DNA from: JBPRGG01 sp051418075
GTDB taxonomy: Bacteria > Bacteroidota > Bacteroidia > Cytophagales > Cyclobacteriaceae
DNA length: 64,000 bases
Assembly: GCA_051418075.1 (NCBI GenBank)
Contig: JBPRGG010000005.1
Span: 124,001-188,000, forward strand
Direction of reading: 5' to 3'
Below, piece after piece: positions 43,495 through 52,188 of this stretch. The number at the start of each line of letters is the position of its first letter. Positions within the stretch are counted from its first letter, which is position 1. Below the pieces are notes generated by a model. The model ran no database searches, had not been told where the DNA came from, and saw only the letters and a program-made list of their open reading frames with translations. Made by a program: the position numbers and the translations under genes.

Positions 43495-45405
43495 ATGGCA
43501 AAAGAGATAAAATTTTCATTATTGTATAGAGATATGTGGCAATCTTCCGGTAAGTATGTGCCACGGGTGGATCAATTGACCAAAGTAGCTGGCCCTATTG
43601 TAGACATGGGATGTTTTAGCCGGGTTGAAACCAACGGCGGAGGTTTTGAGCAAATTAACCTGTTGTTTGGTGAAAATCCCAACAAGGCGGTAAGGGAATG
43701 GACTCAACCCTTTAACGATGCTGGTATTCAGACCCATATGCTGGAGAGAGGACTTAATGGCATACGCATGAATCCTGTTCCTGCAGATGTGAGAAAATTA
43801 ATGTTCAAGGTAAAGAAAAAGCAGGGTACGGATATAGCCAGATCATTTGATGGCTTAAATGACCCACGTAATCTTGAAAACTCTATTAAGTTTGCCAAGG
43901 CAGGAGGTATGATCTCCCAGGCGGCCCTGAGTTTAACATATTCTGAAGTGCACACGGTTGCATATTATGTGAAGCTGGCTGATACCCTGGTGGAGATGGG
44001 TACCCAGGAGATCTGTATAAAAGATATGGCTGGTGTTGGTCGGCCCGTGTCTGTGGGCCGGATCATTAAAGGAATTAAGGACAGACACCCTAGTATACCT
44101 ATTACTTATCATGGACATTCTGGTCCTGGCTTTTCAGTGGCATCTACCCTGCAGGCTGCAGAAGCCGGGGTTGACTTTATAGATGTAGCTATGGAACCCT
44201 TATCCTGGGGTACCGGCCATGCCGATTTGCTCACCGTACATGAGATGTTGCGTGATGCTGGCTACCAAGTGAAGCCAATCAACATGAGTGCCTATATGAA
44301 GGTACGAAGTCTGACCCAGGAGTTTATAGATGATTTTCTGGGATATTATATCAGTCCTAAAAACAGGTTTATGAATTCGTTGTTGATCGGACCCGGTTTA
44401 CCCGGTGGTATGATGGGTAGCCTGATGGCTGACCTGGAAAATAACCTTGCCAGCCTGAATAAATGGCTGGAAAAACGGGAAAAACCTACCATTTCTCAGG
44501 ATGATCTGCTGATCAAATTGTTTGAAGAGGTAGCTTATATATGGCCTAAAATGGGATACCCACCGCTGGTAACACCATACAGCCAGTATGTGAAAAATGT
44601 AGCCCTGATGAACGTCATGCAAATGATGAAAGGAAGAGAAAGATGGTCTATGGTAGATGATAATACCTGGGATATGTTGTCAGGAAAATCTGGCAAAGTA
44701 CCAGGGGAAGTGGCACCTGAACTGAAAGACCTGGCTAAAAAACAGGGACGTGAGTTTATTGAAGGCAATCCTCAGGATCTTTTCCCGGATCAGCTTCATG
44801 TTTTTAAAAAGGAGATGGATGAAAATGGCTGGGATTATGGACAGGACGATGAAGAATTGTTTGAATTGGCCATGCACCCCTCCCAATACCGGGATTATAA
44901 ATCAGGAAAGGCTAAAAAAGCCTTTGAAGAAGACCTGGCCAAGCGAAAAGCTGAAAAAGGAAAAGCTTCAGCCCCGGCCCCGGCCCCAGCTCCTATGGCA
45001 ACCAATGGGGATGGATTCCAACCAAAAACACTCAATATTGATGTCAATGGAGAAAAATACCATGTTTCAGTGTCATATGGTGATGTATCCTCAACCAGCA
45101 GTGCCGGTACTGCCACCTCAACTTCTGTAGCTAAAGAGACCAAAACCCAACCTGATCCCGCCAGTTCCGGTGATCTGCGGGAAATATTAGCCCCGGTAGA
45201 AGGTAAATTTTTCCTGACTAAAAATTCCTCTGAAACAGCGCTTAAAATTGGTGACTCTATCAAGGAAGGTGAAGTGGTTGGATATATTGAATCCATGAAG
45301 GTATATAATGCAATATCAGCTGATCAAAGTGGTAAGGTGGTTGAAATTGTTCCTGCCAATGGCGACAGCGTAGAAGAAGATGACGTGCTGGTGAGAGTGC
45401 AATGA
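43495..45405 (+). CDS. oadA: Biotin-dependent carboxyltransferase alpha subunit (OadA-like)
   Basis: Alpha subunit of 636 residues of a sodium-pumping decarboxylase. Residues 1-470 are the TIM-barrel carboxyltransferase (Asp13 in LLYRD, the Lys in ICIKDMAGVG, metal ligands in TYHGHSGPG), residues 490-520 are a Lys/Ala/Pro-rich linker, and the biotinyl domain ends the protein with ESMKV as the biotin site. Parts differ from classic OadA: the start lacks TTLRD and the usual SGGTSQP block is WGTGHADL. It may use oxaloacetate or another 3-oxoacid. It lies between oadG and oadB. Confidence 0.88.
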   Translation: MAKEIKFSLLYRDMWQSSGKYVPRVDQLTKVAGPIVDMGCFSRVETNGGGFEQINLLFGENPNKAVREWTQPFNDAGIQTHMLERGLNGIRMNPVPADVRKLMFKVKKKQGTDIARSFDGLNDPRNLENSIKFAKAGGMISQAALSLTYSEVHTVAYYVKLADTLVEMGTQEICIKDMAGVGRPVSVGRIIKGIKDRHPSIPITYHGHSGPGFSVASTLQAAEAGVDFIDVAMEPLSWGTGHADLLTVHEMLRDAGYQVKPINMSAYMKVRSLTQEFIDDFLGYYISPKNRFMNSLLIGPGLPGGMMGSLMADLENNLASLNKWLEKREKPTISQDDLLIKLFEEVAYIWPKMGYPPLVTPYSQYVKNVALMNVMQMMKGRERWSMVDDNTWDMLSGKSGKVPGEVAPELKDLAKKQGREFIEGNPQDLFPDQLHVFKKEMDENGWDYGQDDEELFELAMHPSQYRDYKSGKAKKAFEEDLAKRKAEKGKASAPAPAPAPMATNGDGFQPKTLNIDVNGEKYHVSVSYGDVSSTSSAGTATSTSVAKETKTQPDPASSGDLREILAPVEGKFFLTKNSSETALKIGDSIKEGEVVGYIESMKVYNAISADQSGKVVEIVPANGDSVEEDDVLVRVQ

Positions 45406-45441
45406 TAAGTTTTATACCTTAACTACATAGAAGCTTAGTAT

Positions 45442-46662
45442 ATGGATATTTTTGATAGATTATATAAGATGACGGCGCTCAGTAATTTTATTGCTGAGCC
45501 TCAGATCATCATCATGTTGTTGATCGCATTTTTTTTGCTGTACCTGGGTATCAAAAAGCGATTTGAACCACTGCTGCTGGTTCCTATTGCTTTTGGAATG
45601 CTATTGGCAAATTTTCCGGTTTCAATAGGAAGTGGTAGTATGGCAGTGATTCCAGCTACCGGAGATAACCTGGCTATTCAGGATATGCCCCTGACTCAGA
45701 TTGCCCATGAATATGGCATCATGAACTTCATTTATTATGCCCTGATTAAAACAGGTTTTTTGCCACCCATTATTTTTCTGGGAGTAGGTGCATTGACAGA
45801 TTTTGGTCCCATGTTGCGTAATTTGAGGTTGGCTTTTTTTGGCGCAGCTGCTCAGATTGGGATCTTTACTGTTTTATTTGCTGCCATAGCCATTGGTTTT
45901 ACCCCCAAAGAGGCAGCATCATTAGGTATTATTGGAGGTGCTGATGGCCCTACAGCTATTTATACTACTATTTTATTGGCTCCGCATTTGTTAGGGCCTA
46001 TTGCCATAGCGGCTTATTCTTATATGGCCCTGGTTCCGGTAATTATTCCCTTCGTGGTGCGATACACTACCAATGAAAAGGAGCTAAAGATCAATATGAA
46101 AGAGATGGATAAGCTGTTTCCCAGTAAACGTCCTATTAAAAATCTGAAGACGGTCAAGATCATTTTTCCTATCATGCTGGCCACCATTATAGCCATCCTG
46201 GTGCCCTCATCGATTCCGTTGATTGGTTTGCTGATGTTTGGAAACCTGGTCAAAGAGATTGGTCCGGATACCGACCGGCTTTTTGAAGCAGCTTCCAGTG
46301 GAATTATGAATGCTGCCACCATCTTTTTAGGGCTTAGTGTTGGAGCTACCATGACAGCCAGCTCATTCCTTGACGTTCAAACTATTCTGATCATTGTAGG
46401 TGGATTTCTGGCTTTCTGCATATCCATTGCCGGTGGCATATTTGCAGTAAAACTGTACAATATGTTTAGCAAGAAAAAAATCAATCCATTGATTGGAGCT
46501 ACCGGTTTGAGTGCAGTACCTATGGCTTCCCGGGTAGCTAATGAGCTTGCACTTAAACACGATCCCAAGAATCACTTATTACAATATGCCATGGCCAGTA
46601 ATATTTCAGGTGTAATAGGTTCAGCTGTGGCGGCTGGCGTGTTGATATCTTTCTTAAGCTAA
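45442..46662 (+). CDS. oadB: Na+-translocating decarboxylase beta subunit (OadB-like)
   Basis: Membrane subunit of 406 residues that couples decarboxylation of carboxybiotin to export of sodium ions. It has about nine to eleven helices; the sodium-site segment is GIIGGADGPTAIYTT, containing the essential Asp of the family, and later GLSVGATMTASSFL and the SAVPMASRVAN block near the end. It closes the oad operon. A perfect hairpin begins 24 bases after its stop. Confidence 0.93.
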   Translation: MDIFDRLYKMTALSNFIAEPQIIIMLLIAFFLLYLGIKKRFEPLLLVPIAFGMLLANFPVSIGSGSMAVIPATGDNLAIQDMPLTQIAHEYGIMNFIYYALIKTGFLPPIIFLGVGALTDFGPMLRNLRLAFFGAAAQIGIFTVLFAAIAIGFTPKEAASLGIIGGADGPTAIYTTILLAPHLLGPIAIAAYSYMALVPVIIPFVVRYTTNEKELKINMKEMDKLFPSKRPIKNLKTVKIIFPIMLATIIAILVPSSIPLIGLLMFGNLVKEIGPDTDRLFEAASSGIMNAATIFLGLSVGATMTASSFLDVQTILIIVGGFLAFCISIAGGIFAVKLYNMFSKKKINPLIGATGLSAVPMASRVANELALKHDPKNHLLQYAMASNISGVIGSAVAAGVLISFLS

Positions 46663-46685
46663 ATTTATTGATGAATATTTGGCCG

Positions 46686-46735
46686 GAGGTTGCTCAAAAA
46701 GATGCATTTTTGCACCTTTTGAGCAACCTCTTTCA
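46686..46735 (+). terminator. Strong hairpin between oadB and the Yip1 gene
   Basis: GAGGTTGCTCAAAA (46686-46699) pairs perfectly over 14 bp with TTTTGAGCAACCTC (46717-46730), with a partial inner GCA/TGC stem. A short T-rich run follows (TTTCATTT). It should end the oad transcript. It also reaches to within 9 bases of the ATG of the Yip1 gene at 46739 and so would hide that gene's ribosome binding site in a readthrough message. Confidence 0.8.
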
Positions 46736-46738
46736 TTT

Positions 46739-47296
46739 ATGATCCGACGTCAACTTTTGATACGCCTGAAAAACGTTTTGCTCCATCCCGGAAGGGAATG
46801 GAACAGGATCAGACAGGAAAATCCTGATTACACCATCCTGCTGACTTATGCTGCCAGCTGGTCCGGACTGGCAGCTGCTATCTGGTTAGTAAGGACAATT
46901 CTGGAAGAGGATATAAATTTTGATGAGGTATTTCAAGTTGTTTCAGCTTTCATTTCTCCTTTGCTCACCGTTATATTTACCGGATATGTGATTTTTCTTA
47001 CTGCCAGAAGTTTTCAATCACAAACCCACTTACTAAGGTCATTTCAGTTAGCCACTTATGCTTTTTCGCCTTATTTTGTGGCTAATATTCTCATGCAGCT
47101 ATTTCCGGCAAACCAATACCTGTTTTTTCTTTCTTTGTATGGCCTTTATATTTACTGGTTGGGTTTAGGAAAGTTACTTTACACTCCCTGGGATCGCAAA
47201 ATTCCGTTTATGATTATCACCATTTTTGTTGTTTTTGTATTCTGGCTTATCTTCGGTTTTTTATTAAGCCTTATATTTAATGGCATTTTCTACTAA
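46739..47296 (+). CDS. Yip1 family membrane protein
   Basis: Inner-membrane protein of 185 residues with five hydrophobic helices and a soluble, basic start (MIRRQLLIRLKNVLLHPGREW) that is typical of bacterial Yip1/DUF1282-like proteins. Conserved small motifs are LHPGREW and FAPYFVANI-like helices such as AFSPYFVAN. The role of the bacterial family is unknown. The ATG at 46739 is used; an upstream in-frame start at 46679 would read through the terminator hairpin. It probably has its own promoter or depends on readthrough from oadB. Confidence 0.75.
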   Translation: MIRRQLLIRLKNVLLHPGREWNRIRQENPDYTILLTYAASWSGLAAAIWLVRTILEEDINFDEVFQVVSAFISPLLTVIFTGYVIFLTARSFQSQTHLLRSFQLATYAFSPYFVANILMQLFPANQYLFFLSLYGLYIYWLGLGKLLYTPWDRKIPFMIITIFVVFVFWLIFGFLLSLIFNGIFY

Positions 47297-47370
47297 CCAC
47301 TTGTGTTTTAAATGATTAAGAATGTCGGCGGAAAATTATTTTCACATAAATAGAAAAAAAACAAAATTTT

Positions 47371-47403
47371 TTTGGATTTTTTCAATTTAATCTGATATTT
47401 TTG
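47371..47403 (+). promoter_or_regulatory. Candidate promoter of the AP2-domain gene
   Basis: TTTG (47371-47374) and TATTTTTG (47396-47403) match the phylum's two-box promoter with a 21-base spacer, slightly long. The start of transcription would be near 47410, which leaves a leader of about 150 bases before the ATG at 47562. Confidence 0.45.
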
Positions 47404-47561
47404 TATATACATAGCCTCAATAAAGATCTTACGCTAAAAACTATTATTATTTGAGAGTAACTAAGCTTTCAAATATTTCTAAAGAAGGAATTTTAATATA
47501 TTTATTATAAACCAAAGCGATTTTTTCTTTACATGTTACTATTACAAAAAGGTAATAATCA

Positions 47562-48143
47562 ATGCTATACAAATTGAAATTAAAGAACTCCAGGGAAATG
47601 GCCCTGGTTGATGATGTTGCCTACGAGTATATTTCATCCAACGAATATCTAAAATCCATTGAGTTTGTTAATAACCTTCGGATTCATTCCAGTGGATATG
47701 CCTTCTTTCAAAAAACCCGGATGACCAAGGTAGGAAAATACAAGACCGAAACCATTTATCTTCACAAACTGATCGCTGAGAAATTCGTTCCAAAGCCTGA
47801 AAGTGAAAAAAAATTGTATGCCCTGATCAGGAACGGAAAAAGACTGGATTGCCGCATCAAGAACCTGGAATGGGCACCTTTGTCAAAAGTCACCCGAAAT
47901 ACCAAGTATAATGACAGCAAGTTGGGATACAGAGGTGTTCACAAAGCCAGGAACAAATTTCAGGCGGTGATTTACAACAATTGTGAAAGAATAGACCTGG
48001 GTTATTTCGACACCCCTGAAGAAGCAGCTGAGGCATATAACAAAAAGTCCATCGAACTTTTTGGTGAAACCATTGGGCTGAATAAAAATCTGCCTGAGGT
48101 AAAAAAAAATGAGATACAGGATAAAGTTGATAAAGTCGGATAA
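47562..48143 (+). CDS. AP2-domain DNA-binding protein with a dead HNH module
   Basis: A 193-residue protein in two parts. Residues 66-110 follow the pattern of HNH homing endonucleases (LHKLIAEKFVPKP then RIKNLEWAPLSKVTRN), but the place of the catalytic HIDGN motif reads ALIRNG, so the nuclease is dead. Residues 121-175 are an AP2 domain: YRGVHKARNKFQAVI, IDLGYFDTPEEAAEAYN and IELFG, closely like the plant ERF DNA-binding domain. The likely role is a transcription or DNA-structure factor that evolved from a homing endonuclease. Its stop nearly meets the convergent AGCS gene. Confidence 0.8.
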   Translation: MLYKLKLKNSREMALVDDVAYEYISSNEYLKSIEFVNNLRIHSSGYAFFQKTRMTKVGKYKTETIYLHKLIAEKFVPKPESEKKLYALIRNGKRLDCRIKNLEWAPLSKVTRNTKYNDSKLGYRGVHKARNKFQAVIYNNCERIDLGYFDTPEEAAEAYNKKSIELFGETIGLNKNLPEVKKNEIQDKVDKVG

Positions 48144-48145
48144 AG

Positions 48146-49822
48146 CTACTCCGGCGTTCTTTCTTCAGGGTGTTCATTTTTAAAATCTATCCAGTATTGT
48201 TTAATAGTGGCCTTTACATCCTTATGAAGGATTAACAACCCTATCAAATTAGGCACAGTCATCAAGGCAATAGCTATTCCCGAAAATGTCCATATAATGG
48301 TGGTGTCGGTAAAGGCAGCCAAAAAGAACCCGATCACATAAACGATCCGGTAATACTTGATTGATCCCGTTCCAAATAAAAATGTCATAGCCCGATCTCC
48401 ATAGTAAGACCAGGAAATGGCTGTGGAAAATGCAAATAAGAGCAAGCCAATGGAAACGATGTATTGCCCGTAAGATCCAAAAAAACTACGGGTGAAAGCT
48501 TCAGCCGTAAGCGGCGCACTATGAACCAGCGAATTTCCGGTGAGTGTTATATCCGGGTTTTCCTCAATTTTTCCCTCCTCTACAATTAAATTTCCGTTAT
48601 ATGGTGCTCCGGCTTCATATATTTTTACATTTTCTGCCAATGAACGGGCATGAATAATGGTAAGGTCATTCTGGATCACTCCTTGCTCTACTTCAAGTTG
48701 ACCATTGAACCTGGGAAGCTCATCTTTCCCAATCAGATGCCTGTAGAGTTCCATTTTTCTTTGGCCTGAAAAATTATCCTGGCTCAGGGATAGTATTTCC
48801 AGATCGGCATTCTGAAATTGATTGGGTAATTTTTCCTTCCAAACTCCGGAAGATAAAATGACCAGTCCGGTAAGTGTACAAATGATAATGGTATCAATGA
48901 AAGGCTCTAAAATAGCCACCATTCCTTCAGAAACAGGTTCATGAGCCCGGGCTGCTGCGTGGGCAATTGGGGCTGACCCCTGGCCCGCTTCATTGGAAAA
49001 AAGTCCCCTGTTTACTCCCCGGTTAAAGGCAAAAGCAATACTGGCACCCAAAAAACCACCCATAGCGGCGGTTCCGGTAAATACATCAGCAAATATGGAG
49101 ATAAAGGAAGGAATTATATTTTGATAATTATAGATGATCACTGCCAGAGCACCAATCAGGTAAATGATAGCCATAATGGGGACCAGTCGGGAAGTAACCA
49201 TAGCAATGCGCCTGATACCACCAATGATCACCAGGCCTAAGCAAATTGCCAGTACACCTCCTGTGATTTTATGATCAATACCGAATGTAGCAAATACTGA
49301 ATTGGCAATACTGTTGATCTGTGGCAGATTGCCTGTGCCAAATGATGATATGACAGTGGCTACTGCAAATATGACGGCCATCCACTTCAGGTTCAGCTTG
49401 TTTTTCATGTAGTACATAGGACCTCCGGCAATAGAGCCATCCGATGCTTTTTCCCGGTATTTGTGGGACAAGGTCACTTCTACAAATTTAGTGGTCATAC
49501 CTACAAATGCGGTTACCAGCATCCAGAAAATGGCCGCGGGTCCTCCTAAATGTACAGCAAATGCCACTCCGGCAATATTTCCAGTACCTACAGTGCCGGA
49601 TAATGCCGTGGCCAGAGCCTGAAAATGAGAAGTATCTCCCTCGTCTCCTGCTTTATCATATTTTCCTTTCACAACTTTAAAAGCATGGCGGAAATAGCGG
49701 ATCTGGGGAAATTTCAAATAAAAGGTAAAAAACAAACCAGTTCCCAATAGTAAAAAAACAAACCAGGAATGACCACCAATATAACTGTCTATTAGTTCCA
49801 GGAATTGATTTAATTCATACAT
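48146..49822 (-). CDS. AGCS family sodium:amino-acid symporter with large insert
   Basis: Symporter of the alanine/glycine:cation family, 558 residues, about 100 more than usual. The membrane body has conserved blocks such as GTVGTGNIAGVAFAV, GGPMYYMKNKLNLKWMA, RGVNRGLFSNEAGQGSAPIAHA and the late helices. An extra hydrophilic segment of about 110 residues (about 335-445) lies between two helices and contains two related repeats (FNGQLEVEQGVIQND and YNGNLIVEEGKIEEN), which could form a beta domain outside the membrane. It imports alanine or glycine with Na+. Single gene, convergent with the AP2 gene. Confidence 0.9.
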   Translation of the reverse strand: MYELNQFLELIDSYIGGHSWFVFLLLGTGLFFTFYLKFPQIRYFRHAFKVVKGKYDKAGDEGDTSHFQALATALSGTVGTGNIAGVAFAVHLGGPAAIFWMLVTAFVGMTTKFVEVTLSHKYREKASDGSIAGGPMYYMKNKLNLKWMAVIFAVATVISSFGTGNLPQINSIANSVFATFGIDHKITGGVLAICLGLVIIGGIRRIAMVTSRLVPIMAIIYLIGALAVIIYNYQNIIPSFISIFADVFTGTAAMGGFLGASIAFAFNRGVNRGLFSNEAGQGSAPIAHAAARAHEPVSEGMVAILEPFIDTIIICTLTGLVILSSGVWKEKLPNQFQNADLEILSLSQDNFSGQRKMELYRHLIGKDELPRFNGQLEVEQGVIQNDLTIIHARSLAENVKIYEAGAPYNGNLIVEEGKIEENPDITLTGNSLVHSAPLTAEAFTRSFFGSYGQYIVSIGLLLFAFSTAISWSYYGDRAMTFLFGTGSIKYYRIVYVIGFFLAAFTDTTIIWTFSGIAIALMTVPNLIGLLILHKDVKATIKQYWIDFKNEHPEERTPE

Positions 49823-49991
49823 AACTTTCCTTGTTATCTCAATTTTGGCTTAGAAAAATAAGGTAGGAATATACCACGAAAACAAATGTAATAAATAAAC
49901 TAAAAGTTACGATCATTTTCCGCAAAAAGAATAGCTGACCCAACAACTGGAAATATTTGAAATTAATGTGATCAACATCCCGGTTAATATG

Positions 49992-50020
49992 TTTGTATTA
50001 GAGAGATTTTAATACTTTTG
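49992..50020 (+). promoter_or_regulatory. Promoter of gcvT
   Basis: TTTG (49992-49995) and TACTTTTG (50013-50020) are exact matches to the Bacteroidota consensus with a 17-base spacer. The transcript would begin near 50027, 15 bases before the ATG at 50042. This excludes the upstream in-frame start at 50018. Confidence 0.75.
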
Positions 50021-50041
50021 TGTCAGATTAAAAAAAGAACT

Positions 50042-51133
50042 ATGGATATAAAGCAAGTAGCCCTAAACGACGAACATGTTCGACTTGGAGCCAAAATGGT
50101 GCCTTTTGCCGGTTATAATATGCCTCTTCGGTATAATTCCGAAATGGAAGAACATAAAACCGTTAGAAGTGGTGTAGGAATATTTGATGTGTCGCATATG
50201 GGTGAATTCATGGTGAACGGACCCAGAGCCCTGGATCTGCTGCAAAAAGTGACAAGCAATGATGTCTCACGACTGGCAGATGGTCAGGCTCAATATTCCT
50301 GTTTAACTAACGCTCAGGGTGGAATCGTGGATGACCTTTTAATATACAGGTTTAATGAGGAAAAATATATGCTGGTAGTCAATGCAGCAAATATTGAAAA
50401 GGACTGGAACTGGATCAGGGATCACAATGATTCAGAAGCTGAAATGAAAAATGTTTCTGATGATATCTCGCTGTTGGCTGTACAGGGACCTCTGGCCGGG
50501 GAAGTACTGCAACGGATCACTCCGGTAGAACTGGATCAGATTAAATATTATCGGTTTGCCACTGGTGATATTGGCGGTGCTGTTGATGTAATTATTTCTG
50601 CTACAGGTTATACCGGATCAGGAGGTTTTGAGCTGTATGTTTCCAATGAACAGGCCGTTAAGCTGTGGCATGCTATAATGGATGCAGGAGCTTCTGCTAA
50701 CATCAAACCCATAGGATTGGGAGCCAGGGATACCTTACGTTTGGAAATGGGTTTTAATTTGTACGGCAATGACATTTCTGATGAAACCTCAACCCTGGAG
50801 GCTGGATTGGGCTGGATTACCAAATTCAATAAATCATTTATAGGTAAAGAGGTATTGGGAGTACAAAAGCAGGAAGGTGTACAAAGGAAACTGATTGGTT
50901 TTGAAATGATCGACAAAGGGATACCCAGGAATGGTTATGAAATTTTTAATGAAAAGCATGAAGTGATAGGTTTTGTCACCTCAGGATCACTTTCTCCTTC
51001 TCTTGGAGTTGGGATAGGTTTGGGCTATGTAAAAACAAGTTATAGCCAGCCAGAAAGTAAGTTGTTGGTGCGGGTCAGGAACAAGTATTTAACAGCGGAG
51101 GTGGTAAAATTGCCTTTTTACCGTAAAGGCTAA
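50042..51133 (+). CDS. gcvT: Glycine cleavage system aminomethyltransferase (T protein)
   Basis: T protein of the glycine cleavage system, 363 residues, which moves the one-carbon unit from the H-protein lipoyl arm to tetrahydrofolate. Family blocks are RSGVGIFDVSHMGEF near the start, CLTNAQGGIVDDLLIY, the tetrahydrofolate region TGYTGSGGFELYV, and GARDTLRLEMGFNLYGND. Its ATG is fixed by the promoter just upstream. gcvH and gcvP are not in the window. comB follows six bases later. Confidence 0.95.
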   Translation: MDIKQVALNDEHVRLGAKMVPFAGYNMPLRYNSEMEEHKTVRSGVGIFDVSHMGEFMVNGPRALDLLQKVTSNDVSRLADGQAQYSCLTNAQGGIVDDLLIYRFNEEKYMLVVNAANIEKDWNWIRDHNDSEAEMKNVSDDISLLAVQGPLAGEVLQRITPVELDQIKYYRFATGDIGGAVDVIISATGYTGSGGFELYVSNEQAVKLWHAIMDAGASANIKPIGLGARDTLRLEMGFNLYGNDISDETSTLEAGLGWITKFNKSFIGKEVLGVQKQEGVQRKLIGFEMIDKGIPRNGYEIFNEKHEVIGFVTSGSLSPSLGVGIGLGYVKTSYSQPESKLLVRVRNKYLTAEVVKLPFYRKG

Positions 51134-51139
51134 AACTAT

Positions 51140-51850
51140 ATGGAAAAACCTGTTCTGGAAGTTTGTATTTCACCTCAACTGACTGGGCTTTTTGATCTTT
51201 CTGGTAAGCTGGTAGTGATGGTGGATGTGTTAAGGGCTTCCAGCTGTATGGTGACCGGACTATCTCATGGAATAGCCAGGTTCAAGCCAGTAATTACTCC
51301 GGAAGAATGTTACAACTACCGCCAGAAAGATTTTTTACTGGCAGGAGAAAGGGGAGGAGAGAAGTTGCCGGGTTTTGATCTGGGAAACTCTCCTTTCGAA
51401 TACATGAAAATTGACTGGAGGGGAAGAGCTGTGGCTATGACCACTACCAATGGCACCAGGGCTTTGCAGGAAGCTTCTAAAGCAGCACGAATTCTGATTG
51501 GGTCATTCTTGAATTTCAGTAGCCTGAAGAGTTATTTACTGAATCAACCAACTGACCTGGTAGTTTTATGTGCAGGGTGGGAGGGGCATCTTAGTCTGGA
51601 AGATTTTCTTTTTGCCGGGTTATTGGCAGAAAAGTTAACGGATGCCTACCAATTAGGTGATGCGGCTTTTCTGGCCCAAAAATTTTTCCAATCCTGCTCA
51701 ACTGATTTCGTTTCTTTTCTGGCGCAAAGCAATCATGTGCTAAGATTGAAAAAGCTGGGATTTGAAAAGGACATCGATTTCTGTTTGACATTGGACCAAT
51801 TTCAGGTAATTCCTGAAATGAAAAACGGATTCATAGTCACCTTAAAGTAA
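51140..51850 (+). CDS. comB: 2-phosphosulfolactate phosphatase
   Basis: Phosphatase family ComB, 236 residues, which removes phosphate from 2-phosphosulfolactate. Known features are VVMVDVLRASSCMVTGL near the start, LLAGERGGEKLPGFDLGNSP and AMTTTNGTRAL. In archaea the enzyme serves coenzyme M; in Bacteroidota it belongs to sulfolactate-type metabolism or to sulfonate lipids, for which partners (comA-like) should lie elsewhere. It is six bases downstream of gcvT and converges with the MazG-like gene. Confidence 0.9.
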   Translation: MEKPVLEVCISPQLTGLFDLSGKLVVMVDVLRASSCMVTGLSHGIARFKPVITPEECYNYRQKDFLLAGERGGEKLPGFDLGNSPFEYMKIDWRGRAVAMTTTNGTRALQEASKAARILIGSFLNFSSLKSYLLNQPTDLVVLCAGWEGHLSLEDFLFAGLLAEKLTDAYQLGDAAFLAQKFFQSCSTDFVSFLAQSNHVLRLKKLGFEKDIDFCLTLDQFQVIPEMKNGFIVTLK

Positions 51851-51859
51851 AAACCTGAT

Positions 51860-52186
51860 TTATTTCAATTTTTGATTTTGTCTGTGCCTTTGACTATCCC
51901 GAATCGTTTTTTTATCCAGGTTCTTTTTCAGCGCATCAGTCAGATCTACACCGGTTTGATTGGCCAGGCATATCAATACCCATAGTACATCAGCCATTTC
52001 ATCTGCCAAATCCACCGTTTTGTCTGATTCCTTAAAAGATTGATCCCCGTATTTTCGGGACATGATCCGTGCCACTTCGCCTACTTCTTCTGTAAGTATG
52101 GCCATATTGGTCAGTTCACTGAAATACCGTACTCCAGTAGTTGTGATCCATTCATCCACTTTTTGTTGGGCTTCCTTGATGGTCAT
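51860..52186 (-). CDS. MazG-like nucleotide pyrophosphohydrolase
   Basis: Small all-helical NTP pyrophosphohydrolase of 108 residues. The metal-binding helix pattern is EEVGEVARIMSR and later DLADEMADVLWVLICLANQ, the typical EExxE and ExxD signature of MazG-type enzymes. These enzymes clear aberrant or excess (d)NTPs. It lies two bases after the dtd gene and is likely co-transcribed with it, forming a small quality-control unit. Confidence 0.88.
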   Translation of the reverse strand: MTIKEAQQKVDEWITTTGVRYFSELTNMAILTEEVGEVARIMSRKYGDQSFKESDKTVDLADEMADVLWVLICLANQTGVDLTDALKKNLDKKTIRDSQRHRQNQKLK

Positions 52187-52188
52187 AA

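Noticed and set aside
44895..45296. Minus-strand ORF of 133 codons opposite the end of oadA
   Set aside because: Shadow of the OadA linker and biotinyl domain, which include the biotin motif ESMKV.
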